Assembly (NCBI GenBank): GCA_020634755.1
Contig: JACKBC010000025.1
Coordinates: 1-64,000, forward strand
Reading direction: 5' to 3'
Length of the DNA stretch: 64,000 nt
From: Caldilineaceae bacterium
GTDB lineage: Bacteria; Chloroflexota; Anaerolineae; Caldilineales; Caldilineaceae
Shown here piece by piece: positions 34,144 through 42,493 of this stretch. How positions within the stretch are numbered: the stretch's first letter is position 1; every line of letters begins with the position of its first letter. A program made the translations under genes and the position numbers. Below the pieces are notes generated by a model that had not been told where the DNA came from, searched no databases, and worked only from the letters and a program-made list of their open reading frames with translations.

Positions 34144-34228
34144 CAATAGATCGCAACGAGAAGAGATAAGGCTGGATTCATCAATCGAGACCGAAGCCGG
34201 AACCGGCAACAGCGTTGCGATGTACAGT
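34144..34228. mobile_element. MITE-like element, family E copy 3
   Basis: Starts CAATAGATCGCAACGAGAAG and ends TTGCGATGTACAGTG. Its internal GAGATAAG...CTGGATTC...ATCGA run is shared with the copies at 44385-44468 and 58046-58130. The rest of the gap to 34448 contains a short ATGTATATACAT palindrome and an inverted CTGGATTCA/TGAATCCAG pair, and no gene. Confidence 0.55.
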
Positions 34229-34448
34229 GTATGTATATACATGGCCCTACGCCGCAATGGGTTGCGCCACGCGACCGCATTGGCCGCCCAGTTTGGTGAA
34301 TCCAGCCCTACCTGTTAATCCATTGTTATCACGGTTCCCTGATTATATATAACTTATCGACCAACTTTCAAAAACGCGCCTTGACCAGTATACTTTGCAT
34401 GATGCTCTCACGACTATTGCGCCATGAAACTCTCTGAAAGGACTCCCC

Positions 34449-35687
34449 ATGCTTACGCTTACACCACCGGCCGCGGTTGGGCTTGACCCAAAGCGTCTGG
34501 CCAATATTGGTCCGCACCTGGACCGCTATGTGGATGATGGCAACCTACCTGGCTATATGGTGATGGTGGCCCGTCGTGGACGCCCAGCCTATTTGCGCCT
34601 GTATGGCCAACGCGATGTGGAGCGTGGACTGCCCGTGCAGGAGGACACCATCTTTCGCATCTACTCCATGACCAAGCCCATTACCAGCGTCGCGCTGCTG
34701 CAGCTCTATGAAAAAGGACTGTTTCAGCTGGATAACCCGGTTTCGCGCTTTATTCCCGCCTTTAAAGATTTGCAGGTCTATACGGGCGGTGATGGCGACA
34801 ACCTGCAAACCGTGGCGCCAGACCGCGAAGTAACCATCCGCGATCTTTTTACACATACGGCCGGCTTTACCTATGGCAATGACGACGCGCACCCGGTGGA
34901 ACGGCTTTACCAGCAGCGCAACATGCGCCAAGGGACGCTGGCCGATATGGTGCAAAAGCTGAGCACCGTGCCGCTACTCTTTGCGCCCGGCACGCGCTGG
35001 AACTATAGCTTTGCCACAGATATCCTGGGCTATCTGGTCGAAGTGATTTCCGGGCAAACGCTGGATGCCTACTTTGCTGAGCAAATCTTTACACCGCTGG
35101 GCATGGAAGATACGGGCTTTTATGTGCCGAGCGAAAAGCAGGCGCGCTTTGCCGCCAACTATGGTCCTTCCGTTGCGGCTGATGCTAAGCGCGGCACGCC
35201 AGCCAGCGGCCTGCGCCTGATCGACGACCCAATGACCAGCGCCTATCGTCAACCGCCCATTCGGCTTTCCGGCGGTGGCGGGCTGGTTTCCACCTGCGCC
35301 GACTATTTCCGCTTTGCACAGATGTTGCTCAACAAGGGCGAACTAGACGGCGTGCGTATTGTCGGACGCAAAACCGTCGAGCTGATGACGGCCAACCACA
35401 TGCCCAACAACGGCGATTTGGCCAGCATGGGCGTGCCCGTTTTTAGCGAGACAACCTACAGCGGCATTGGCTTTGGGCTGGGCGTTTCGGTCATGCTCAA
35501 CCCGGCCCAGGCGCAAATCCTGGGCTCGCCGGGTGAATATGCGTGGGGCGGCGCCGCCTCCACCGCCTTTTGGGTAGACCCAGTCGAAGAGCAGATCGTC
35601 ATCTTTTTGACGCAGCTCATGCCGTCGTCCACCTATCCCATTCGCCGTGAGCTGCGCGTGTTGACGTACGGAGCTATTGTGGACTGA
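34449..35687 (+). CDS. serine hydrolase of the class C beta-lactamase/esterase family
   Basis: 412 residues; GAAAGGACT precedes ATG 34449. The active-site serine box SMTK is at 73-76, the YSF box (Tyr186, general base) follows APGTRWN, and a late GGGGLVSTCADYFRFAQ motif stands where KTG lies in true beta-lactamases. No signal peptide is present, so it acts in the cytosol, and an esterase or D-aminopeptidase role is more likely than antibiotic resistance. Confidence 0.85.
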   Translation: MLTLTPPAAVGLDPKRLANIGPHLDRYVDDGNLPGYMVMVARRGRPAYLRLYGQRDVERGLPVQEDTIFRIYSMTKPITSVALLQLYEKGLFQLDNPVSRFIPAFKDLQVYTGGDGDNLQTVAPDREVTIRDLFTHTAGFTYGNDDAHPVERLYQQRNMRQGTLADMVQKLSTVPLLFAPGTRWNYSFATDILGYLVEVISGQTLDAYFAEQIFTPLGMEDTGFYVPSEKQARFAANYGPSVAADAKRGTPASGLRLIDDPMTSAYRQPPIRLSGGGGLVSTCADYFRFAQMLLNKGELDGVRIVGRKTVELMTANHMPNNGDLASMGVPVFSETTYSGIGFGLGVSVMLNPAQAQILGSPGEYAWGGAASTAFWVDPVEEQIVIFLTQLMPSSTYPIRRELRVLTYGAIVD

Positions 35688-35827
35688 AGAAGAAGCTCGC
35701 CTTGAGGCTTCCCGGGAAGGGCTGGCAAAACGCATTTCTGGGTGAGACCCTTTATTCCAGCCCTTCCTGGAAGTCGGCACAAAAATCTGTGTAATCTGCG
35801 CAATCTGTGGTTTTAAAGGAGTCTATT

Positions 35828-36388
35828 ATGGGCAAAACATACGAATCCATTGACGACAAGCTGGCCAACTGGGTCAACGCGCAGCAGATGTTCTTTGTGA
35901 GCACGGCGCCGCTGGCCGACGATGGGCTGGTCAACTGTTCGCCCAAAGGGGGCGCGGACACGTTTGTGATTCTCGACGCACATACGGTAGCCTATCTGGA
36001 TTTTACCGGCAGCGGCGTGGAGACGGTGGCGCACCTCAAGGAGAACGGGCGCATTGTGATCATGTTCTGCGCTTTCAACGGCCCGGCCAACATTGTGCGC
36101 TTTCACGGCACGGGTACAGTAATCGAGCCGCACCATCCCGATTTTGCCGAATTACGTGCGCGCTTTCCCGACTATCCCGGCGTGCGCTCGATTATCCGCG
36201 TCAACGTAACGCGCGTCTCCGATTCATGCGGCTACGGCGTGCCCAAATATGAGTACGTGGGCCAGCGCGACACGCTACAAAAACATTGCGACCATTTGGG
36301 GCCAGAAGGCGTGCGCGCCTATCAAATCCAGCGCAATAACCGCAGCTTAGATGGCTTACCGGGCGTGGCTGTCCTCAGCGAAGCATAG
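35828..36388 (+). CDS. pyridoxamine 5'-phosphate oxidase-like flavin protein
   Basis: 186 residues, ATG 35828 behind AAAGGAGTC. The split-barrel fold begins with LANWVNAQQMFFVSTAPLAD and NCSPKGGADTFVI, followed by YLDFTGSGVETVAHLKENGR and VRFHGTGTVIEP. This domain binds FMN or F420. It lacks obvious substrate residues for PNPOx; other members reduce F420-dependent substrates or degrade haem. It follows the serine hydrolase by 140 bp. Confidence 0.85.
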   Translation: MGKTYESIDDKLANWVNAQQMFFVSTAPLADDGLVNCSPKGGADTFVILDAHTVAYLDFTGSGVETVAHLKENGRIVIMFCAFNGPANIVRFHGTGTVIEPHHPDFAELRARFPDYPGVRSIIRVNVTRVSDSCGYGVPKYEYVGQRDTLQKHCDHLGPEGVRAYQIQRNNRSLDGLPGVAVLSEA

Positions 36389-36570
36389 ACCCCACGGCGC
36401 ATACTGGCCAGGATTTAGCTTCGCCATCTGGCCAGTATCCGATCTACCCACCTACCCGTTCCCTCTTTTTGTCCAGTGCGATATCCTAAATATAGACAGG
36501 CGCTCCTCGATGGTGCGTCTGTTTACGTTGGCATGAGAATACATTCAGAAAGCGTGACTACCAAGCTATT

Positions 36571-36612
36571 CCCTGAGCTTGTCGAAGGGAGCGGCGGCCT
36601 TCGACAAGCTAG
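36571..36612. repeat. REP-like repeat, CCCTGAGCTTGTCGAAGGG type
   Basis: CCCTGAGCTTGTCGAAGGG is followed by CTTCGACAAGCTAGGG, an inverted pair. The motif belongs to a repeat seen in many unrelated bacterial genomes. A diverged copy lies near 49226-49275. Confidence 0.75.
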
Positions 36613-36652
36613 GGCCCCGAGGAGCTTAGTAGTTACCAGAAAGCAGGGAATC

Positions 36653-36910
36653 ATGACAAACATTCCACTAACGCCCTTTGGCATTGTGGGGCTGCAAAAA
36701 ATTTATAGCCACAAATTCGAATATCGGCTGCACAAAGTTGAGCTGGCGGTCCACAAAATGGGGGAAGTGACTGCCACGATCTACGACGGTGACCGCGTCG
36801 TCTTTGTGGCCCACGGCCACGATGATGATCAGGCCATTCGGGCCGCGCGGGCCTGGATTGATGAACGGGACGAAGTAACCTCCGAGTATGATCTGCATCA
36901 CGCAGCGTGA
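36653..36910 (+). CDS. small hypothetical protein
   Basis: 85 residues; ATG 36653 is preceded by CAGGGAATC. Sequence: an N-terminal ILTPFG-like strand region, then FEYRLHKVELAVHKMGEVTATI strands and a C-terminal helix (DQAIRAARAWIDERDE). No family is recognised, but the codon use and the AAQAIRAARAWID-like ending resemble a compact alpha/beta protein. The frame is open upstream to 36476, but that part is repeat sequence. Confidence 0.55.
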   Translation: MTNIPLTPFGIVGLQKIYSHKFEYRLHKVELAVHKMGEVTATIYDGDRVVFVAHGHDDDQAIRAARAWIDERDEVTSEYDLHHAA

Positions 36911-36973
36911 GTCTGGGTTCCCAATTACCGCATCTATGCTTTATCCCCATCATTCTTGTCCGCATGGAGGCAA

Positions 36974-37043
36974 GGTGCGTCGCACGTTCCCCGTGGAGAT
37001 GGAGCGCCCGGCCAGCTCGGGGAACGTGCAACGCACACGGGTT
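36974..37043. repeat. family D-like inverted repeat
   Basis: GGTGCGTCGCACGTTCCCC and GGGGAACGTGCAACGCAC pair around a GC-rich loop. The GTGCGTCGCAC core is the internal motif of family D elements, without the family's outer ends. The following 37044-37426 stretch shows no supportable gene. Confidence 0.6.
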
Positions 37044-37426
37044 GACCAAAACGGTTCCCGAAGACCGTGTGCCACGCACAGATCCAGATCCATTTCACTC
37101 ACTTGGGGGAAAGCGTAGAAGCATCGCATGGGGGCGATTGCACTAAAGCGTTAGATCTCTTTCCCGCTCCCTTCAACCGGCGGCCAATCGCCCCCGCGCC
37201 TTGCAAGCAGGCCGTTGCCCGGCGCCGATAAAGGGCGCCCACGGATGGCGCACCGTATCTGCGGCGAGCGCGGCTGTTGCTCCTTTCCGGAAGTCAATCT
37301 CACTCCCACAGTCACCACCCCACCGACCACCGGCCCCAACCCCTCACGCCTGCTCCAGTTTGGCCTGGACGCGAGCCAGACTTGACTAAGTTTTATGACG
37401 AAGCTATAGTTTTGAGGATTTAAATT

Positions 37427-37528
37427 GTACCGTACCGGTTGCTGATTGCCCAAGCACTGGTCGAAAACATGGCGCTGATCAGCGCCGATGAAGCGCTCCG
37501 TCAATATCCCATTTCTATTTTGTGGTGA
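37427..37528 (+). pseudogene. remnant of a VapC-like PIN toxin (C-terminal end)
   Basis: A single frame reads IVPYRLLIAQALVENM, ALISADEALRQYPISIL and a Trp, then a TGA at 37526-37528. R-L-L-I-A-Q-A ... L-I-S-A-D is the last helix-strand of a VapC toxin, including its final acidic residue. The body of the toxin and any antitoxin are gone. It lies directly against the acetyltransferase gene. Confidence 0.6.
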
Positions 37529-37529
37529 C

Positions 37530-38966
37530 ATGCCAATGCCATTTCACAATGCCCCCAACCATGCCAACCCTTCGCCATCCCTAGCCGACCCTACGTACAC
37601 CGGCGATCTGGGCGATGGCCTGATCTGTCGCTGGTCCACGCGCGCCGATCTGGACAAGATTAGCCAACTATACGCCACTGTCTTTCGCGATAGTGACGAC
37701 GAGCCGCTCAACGTGGTCGCAGGCGATGAGGCGCGCATCTTTATGAGCCAGGGCTTTCCGCTGATGGGTGCCGAAGATTTTGCGCTGGTTGAAGATACCA
37801 GTCAACCGGCGCGTCCCATTGTGGCGGCTACCAGCTATTGGCGGCGCCAATGGAGCTATGGCGGCATTCCCTTTGGCGTGGGCCAACCGGAAAATGTAGC
37901 CACGTTTACCGCATATCGCAACCGTGGATTGGTGCGGGCGCTCTTTGACATGTTTCATGCCCGCAGCGCGGCGGCCGGCCATTTGGTGCAAGCCATTACC
38001 GGCATTCGCTATTTTTACCGCCAATTTGGCTATGAATATGCACTCGACCTGGGCGGGTATCGCAGCGTGCCGCTGGCGTCTATCCCTGCCAAAGAGGCGA
38101 ACGAGCCTGAACCCTATTCTCTGCGGCTGGCCATGTTGGATGACATTCCCGATTTGCAAGAGCTTTACAACCAGCGCCGCGCCGCCGGCCTGATTTGGCA
38201 TGAGACCGACGACGCCTTTTGGCGCTATCACATAACGAGCTGGGCCGACCCCGCGATACAGGGCCGCGACCCGGCGCTGGTGGGGTTGATTGGCAAGCTG
38301 CACATGATTGTGGATAGCGACGGCAAAACGTGCGGCTACGTGTGGCTGGCCGCCAAGCGCTGGGGGCGCTCCCAATTTGTGCTGGCGCTGGAGCTGTTTC
38401 CGCACGTCAACTGGCAGCGCGCGCTGCCCTGTTTGTTGCGCCTCTTCCGCAAAGTGGGTGAGCAGACCCCGCCCGTTGCGGGCAACAATAAAGAATGGCA
38501 AGACATCGGCTTTGAACTGGGACGGGCGCATCCAGTCTATGCGCTGCTGGGCGACAAACTTGTGGCTGGGTCCGGCGCGCCGCCCTATGCGTGGTATGTA
38601 CGCGTGCCGGATGTGCCGGCCTTTATCCGCCACATTGCGCCCGTGCTGGAACAGCGACTGGCTGCTTCGATTTTGGTAGGCTATTCCGGCCAACTCACGC
38701 TCGATTTCTACCGCAGTGGGTTGCGTCTGCACTTTGAGCAAGGCCAGCTCAAGTCGGCAGAGCCCTGGCGCGGCTCCGCCCATGTAGACGAGGGGGACGC
38801 TGGATTCCCGCCGTTGGTCTTTCTCCAATTGCTCTTTGGCTACCGCAGCTTGGCTGAATTGAACGAGTTTTTCCCCGATGTGTGGGCCAGCGATACTGCC
38901 AAGCTACTGATCGACATCCTTTTTCCCAAACAGCCTTCCACCGTGTACGCGCTGACGTTTACGTAA
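37530..38966 (+). CDS. GNAT-family acetyltransferase (Eis-like, two domains)
   Basis: 478 residues if started at ATG 37530, right after the VapC remnant; the frame is open to 37488. The N-terminal acetyltransferase has the acetyl-CoA-binding QPENVATFTAYRNRGLVRALFDM loop (an R/QxxGxxR/A variant) and the YRQFGYEYAL strand. A second GNAT-like half covers about 185-340 and a C-terminal sterol-carrier-like domain follows. This is the layout of enhanced intracellular survival (Eis) proteins. The substrate is unknown. Confidence 0.8.
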   Translation: MPMPFHNAPNHANPSPSLADPTYTGDLGDGLICRWSTRADLDKISQLYATVFRDSDDEPLNVVAGDEARIFMSQGFPLMGAEDFALVEDTSQPARPIVAATSYWRRQWSYGGIPFGVGQPENVATFTAYRNRGLVRALFDMFHARSAAAGHLVQAITGIRYFYRQFGYEYALDLGGYRSVPLASIPAKEANEPEPYSLRLAMLDDIPDLQELYNQRRAAGLIWHETDDAFWRYHITSWADPAIQGRDPALVGLIGKLHMIVDSDGKTCGYVWLAAKRWGRSQFVLALELFPHVNWQRALPCLLRLFRKVGEQTPPVAGNNKEWQDIGFELGRAHPVYALLGDKLVAGSGAPPYAWYVRVPDVPAFIRHIAPVLEQRLAASILVGYSGQLTLDFYRSGLRLHFEQGQLKSAEPWRGSAHVDEGDAGFPPLVFLQLLFGYRSLAELNEFFPDVWASDTAKLLIDILFPKQPSTVYALTFT

Positions 38967-39046
38967 GCGCACGATTCCGGTACAGATAGGAAGTTAACAA
39001 GTTAAATCGGTAATCTGACCGCGCTGGTTTTTGTGAATTAATAACT

Positions 39047-39128
39047 CACGTTACGCAGCGACAGCCAGTCCACTAGAGAGAAATAGGAACGTCAGCGAGC
39101 CGACTTTCCGCCAGGCTTGCGTAACATA
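39047..39128. mobile_element. MITE-like element, family A-prime copy 1
   Basis: CACGTTACGCAGCGACAGCC starts it and GCCAGGCTTGCGTAAC ends it, with the inner AGCGAGCCGACTTTCC segment. Two further copies lie at 52745-52828 and, inverted, 57960-58040. It precedes the nucleotidyltransferase gene by 46 bp. Confidence 0.65.
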
Positions 39129-39174
39129 AGTGAATAAAATAGTACTTTAATCACCTTCAAGGAGAATTTGCTCG

Positions 39175-40236
39175 ATGCTGGTTAAACAGGCCAAAGCCAT
39201 TGCGCGTCAGTGGGTGAAGGAAAATGCCAGCACCATGTCTGGCTTCCAGGGCGCTTTCTTCCACGGCTCGACCAACTGGTTGGCGGATAGCGCTGAGCTG
39301 GCGCCCACATCCGATCTGGACGTCATGCTGGTCTTTGATGAGCCGCCGCCGGTAAAGCTGGGCAAGTTCATTTATCAAGATTTGCTGCTTGAAATCTCCT
39401 ATCTGGCCGCAGCTGAAGTGGCGACACCTGCGCAGGTGCTCGGCGTAGCGCACATGGCCGGCAGCTTTAAAGAGCCCGGCATTATCTTTGATCCCACCGG
39501 TCATTTAACCAAAATCCAAAAGGCGGTCGCCCAAGAATATGCCCAACGCCGCTGGGTCATCAAGCGCTGCCAATTCTCAAGGGAGAAGATCATCAGCGGG
39601 CTGCAATCGCTTGATGCCACCAGACCGTGGTATAGCAACATTATGGGCTGGGTCTTTGCCACCGGGATTACCACACACGTCTTGCTCGTGGCTGGGCTCA
39701 AGAACCCCACGGTGCGCAAGCGCTACGTGGCCGCGCGCGAACTGCTGGCTGAATATGATCGGCTCGATTTTCACGAGCGTTTGCTAGCACTGCTGGGATG
39801 CGCGCAGATGAGTGCGGAGCAGGTAGCCGCCCATGTGCCGGCGCTGGCCCATGCCTTTGATGCCGCTGCGGCATTGGTCAAGACGCCCATTCTGTTTGCT
39901 TCGGACATTAGTCCGGCGGCGCGCTCGATTTCGATTGACGGCGCGCTGGAGCAAATTGCACACGGTCTGCATCGCGAGGCCATCTTCTGGATGGTGGTCA
40001 CCTATACCCGCTGCCTGCACTTCCTCACCCAAGACGCGCCGGCGGAACTCTTGGCCCGCCACACGCCGGGTTTTGATGCGCTTTTGGCCGATCTGGGCAT
40101 TGACGAATTTGCCGATTTGGTGCGGCGGCGCGAGCGGGTTATGGCGTTTCTACCTGAACTGTGGGCCGTGGCCGCGGAGATCATCGACGCCAATCCCAAC
40201 ATCCAAATCGCAGAGGATGCAACGGATGCACAATGA
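39175..40236 (+). CDS. nucleotidyltransferase-domain protein
   Basis: 353 residues, AAGGAGAATTT before ATG 39175. The nucleotidyltransferase signature is HGSTNWLADSAELAPTSDLD: Gly-Ser, then Asp-x-Asp in SDLDVMLVF. A helical C-terminal half with no known domain follows. It may transfer a nucleotide to a small molecule or protein (ANT/KNT-type enzymes share this head). The stop overlaps the next start (ATGA), so the two are translated together. Confidence 0.75.
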   Translation: MLVKQAKAIARQWVKENASTMSGFQGAFFHGSTNWLADSAELAPTSDLDVMLVFDEPPPVKLGKFIYQDLLLEISYLAAAEVATPAQVLGVAHMAGSFKEPGIIFDPTGHLTKIQKAVAQEYAQRRWVIKRCQFSREKIISGLQSLDATRPWYSNIMGWVFATGITTHVLLVAGLKNPTVRKRYVAARELLAEYDRLDFHERLLALLGCAQMSAEQVAAHVPALAHAFDAAAALVKTPILFASDISPAARSISIDGALEQIAHGLHREAIFWMVVTYTRCLHFLTQDAPAELLARHTPGFDALLADLGIDEFADLVRRRERVMAFLPELWAVAAEIIDANPNIQIAEDATDAQ

Positions 40237-41078
40237 CCGATATCCGCTGCGACCATGCCGAAACTGAACGGCGCTTTTGCGCCTTACACGCCTATTATGC
40301 CGAACATGTATTGGCGGGGGACGCGTTTCGCTGCGTCCATTGTGCGGCGTGCAAAGCATCTTATACCAATGAACTGGGGCGCTATGCCGAAGGGCAACTC
40401 AACGCGCCGGGCACGCACTACGATTTGACAGTCGATGGCCGACCGCTGCGCATCGTCGTGGTGGGGCAAGAATCGGGGGCGGGCATTGCGCACACCACCA
40501 TGATGCAGCGGCGCACCGCCATCACGCGTACAGCGAATGAACAGCGCTTTGTGGCCGAAGCTGGTTACGACGCCCGCACCCAGCACATGAAGGGAATTAC
40601 CAGCGCGCTGCGGCTGCTCTTTGGCAATGGGCTGGGTCATGAATATGCAGGGGAGTTTATTCCGTTGGCCGATGGCAACCGGGTCCATCTGCTGCACTGT
40701 TTTGCGCTAGTCAACTATCTGCTCTGCTCGGCCCATTCGCACCAGCGCAGCAAGCGCGGCGAATCCACCGCCACCATGCGACGCAACTGCCTGGTTCACT
40801 TCCGCGCCACGTTGGAAATTCTGGCGCCAACCGTTATCATCGTGGGCGGCAGCACCATGTGGCCCCACGTGCGGTGGGCGTTTGACGCGCTTGAACCGGT
40901 CGGAGACGCGCTTTTCAAAGTCCGATATAATGGCCATGAAGCGCTGGCGGCCCGCTTTACGCACCCCAGCGCCATGCATCCCCACAATTGGGGCTCGAAC
41001 CACCAAATGCCCTATTTACTGGAAACGGTGGCGCCCACAATGGTTAGGGTGCGGGAACTGTTTGAAAACGGAAAATGA
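40233..41078 (+). CDS. uncharacterised protein with N-terminal CxxCxxC cluster, coupled to the nucleotidyltransferase
   Basis: 281 residues, starting in the ATGA overlap at 40233. The N-terminus has C-V-H-C-A-A-C (about 33-39), a possible metal or iron-sulphur site with an earlier C. The centre has LRIVVVGQESGAG, a glycine-rich loop after a beta strand, and the C-terminus LEILAPTVIIVGG and RFTHPSAMHPHNWGS. The strand-loop pattern with a cysteine cluster is reminiscent of uracil-DNA-glycosylase-like proteins; the match is weak and it is listed as unknown. An 8-bp gap separates it from the SDR gene. Confidence 0.6.
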   Translation: MTDIRCDHAETERRFCALHAYYAEHVLAGDAFRCVHCAACKASYTNELGRYAEGQLNAPGTHYDLTVDGRPLRIVVVGQESGAGIAHTTMMQRRTAITRTANEQRFVAEAGYDARTQHMKGITSALRLLFGNGLGHEYAGEFIPLADGNRVHLLHCFALVNYLLCSAHSHQRSKRGESTATMRRNCLVHFRATLEILAPTVIIVGGSTMWPHVRWAFDALEPVGDALFKVRYNGHEALAARFTHPSAMHPHNWGSNHQMPYLLETVAPTMVRVRELFENGK

Positions 41079-41085
41079 GGAAACC

Positions 41086-41871
41086 ATGACCGAAAGGCAA
41101 GACAACAGAGTGGCCGTGATCAGCGGTGGCAGCCGCGGCATTGGGAAGGCCATTGCCCAGCGCCTGGCGCAGGACGGTTGTGATTGTTTGCTGGCGGCCC
41201 GCAGTGAGGAAACTCTGCGCACCGCCGCACAGAGGATCGCCCAGGAATCGGGACGGCGCATTGAAATCTGCCCCACCGATCTCCGCACGGCAGACGGATG
41301 TGAAGCCGTCTACACAATGGCGCAAGAGAGCTTTGGGCACGTTGATATTTTGGTTAACTGTGCGGGGGCCACGCAGGGTGGACGCTTTTTGGCGCTAGAC
41401 GACAGCCTCTGGGCAGATGGCTTTGCGCTCAAATTCCACGGCGCCGTGCGCTTATCGCGCCTCTTCTGGCCCATGTTGACGCAGCGCCACGGCACGGTGA
41501 TCAATATTATCGGCGGGGCCGCGCGGGCGCCGGACCCTGACTTCATGATTGGCGGTGCGGTCAATGCGGCGCTGGCCAATTTCACCAAGGCGTTGGCTGG
41601 TCTCGGCCTGCGCGATGATGTGAACGTCAACGCGGTTCACCCCGGCATGACGGTTACGGAACGGCTGGACGAGATCTTTGCCAATCGCGCCCGCTTGGCT
41701 GGCACAACCGTAGAAGAAGCCAAACGCGCCGGCCTGGAGAAATCCGGCGTTCGTCGTCTCGGTACGCCGGAAGATGTGGCAGAGCTGGTGGGCTTTCTCT
41801 GTTCGCCGGCTGCACGTCACATCCAGGGCGTTGCCATTGCCGTCGATGGGGGCGCGAGCCCTTTTGGTTGA
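41086..41871 (+). CDS. short-chain dehydrogenase/reductase-like protein without the catalytic Tyr-Lys
   Basis: 261 residues, ATG 41086 behind AAATGAGG. NAD(P)-binding SGGSRGIG (13-20), the D-L-R strand end, and NCAGAT (91-96) are normal. Where SDR enzymes have S...YxxxK, this one reads INIIGGAARAPDPDFMIGGAVN: Ser, Tyr (156) and Lys (160) are replaced by Gly, Gly and Asn. The C-terminus keeps the PEDVAELVGFLCS and GVAIAVDGG ends. It therefore probably binds nucleotide without normal SDR catalysis. Confidence 0.75.
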   Translation: MTERQDNRVAVISGGSRGIGKAIAQRLAQDGCDCLLAARSEETLRTAAQRIAQESGRRIEICPTDLRTADGCEAVYTMAQESFGHVDILVNCAGATQGGRFLALDDSLWADGFALKFHGAVRLSRLFWPMLTQRHGTVINIIGGAARAPDPDFMIGGAVNAALANFTKALAGLGLRDDVNVNAVHPGMTVTERLDEIFANRARLAGTTVEEAKRAGLEKSGVRRLGTPEDVAELVGFLCSPAARHIQGVAIAVDGGASPFG

Positions 41872-41891
41872 GTGGGCTCGTTTTGGATGCG

Positions 41892-41968
41892 ACTTACGCA
41901 GCGCCCGTGCATAGTCAGGAGAGCATAACACAGCTGACCCGGCAATTTTCCTCGAGGCTTGCGTACGT
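41892..41968. mobile_element. MITE-like element, family A copy 3 (reverse)
   Basis: ACTTACGCAGCGCCCGTGCA begins it and GAGGCTTGCGTACGT ends it. The reverse complement aligns with 58161-58238 almost throughout, including GTGTTATG and CTCTCCTG words. Confidence 0.7.
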
Positions 41969-42016
41969 TCTAATGGGTCCAGAAGAGTAGATGCAGTCAA
42001 TCCAAATGGGAAACAA

Positions 42017-42493
42017 ATGGCGGAGAAACAAGTCATGCGGCTGGCCGTCGATGCGGCCATTGAACGCGCGGGGTCACTGTTGCTGATTGAATATGAGGAC
42101 GCGCGCTTGGGTCGCCATTGGGGGTTTCCCGGCGGCGGCGTGGAGCCGGGCGAGTCGATTCACGCCGCGCTGCACCGCGAGGTGTTGGAGGAAACGGGTG
42201 CGCAGGTGACCGTGGGTCGGCTGCTGTTGGTGAATGAGTTCAATCCGGATCTATCTGACGACGCCTATGTGGATGAACACGCGCTGCGCCTGCTCTTCCA
42301 CTGCACGTTGGCGTCGGACACGGATAAGAGCGACTTTATCCCCCCGTCCGTGCCCGACCCCGACCAAATTGGCATTGGATGGATGCCCATTGCCGACCTG
42401 GCGCGTATGCGCCTTTATCCGCGCATTGGGGTGCGCCTGCAGCGACTCTTAACCACAGGCGCACAGCCCGATCTTTTTAACACCATACTATGA
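42017..42493 (+). CDS. NUDIX hydrolase
   Basis: 158 residues. A complete Nudix box: GGGVEPGESIHAALHREV continuing into LEETGA, i.e. G-x5-E-x7-R-E-x2-E-E-x-G. Small members act on modified nucleotides or dinucleotide sugars; nothing narrows the substrate. The start at ATG 42017 has no strong ribosome binding site, and ATG 42035 is an alternative. Its last 6 bp overlap the stop of the convergent metalloprotease gene. Confidence 0.85.
   Translation: MAEKQVMRLAVDAAIERAGSLLLIEYEDARLGRHWGFPGGGVEPGESIHAALHREVLEETGAQVTVGRLLLVNEFNPDLSDDAYVDEHALRLLFHCTLASDTDKSDFIPPSVPDPDQIGIGWMPIADLARMRLYPRIGVRLQRLLTTGAQPDLFNTIL

Noticed and set aside
37151..37531. 126-codon minus-strand frame upstream of the acetyltransferase
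   Set aside because: It overlaps the VapC remnant in antisense and has no recognisable domain or start signal.
37668..38828. 386-codon minus-strand frame
   Set aside because: Shadow of the acetyltransferase gene.
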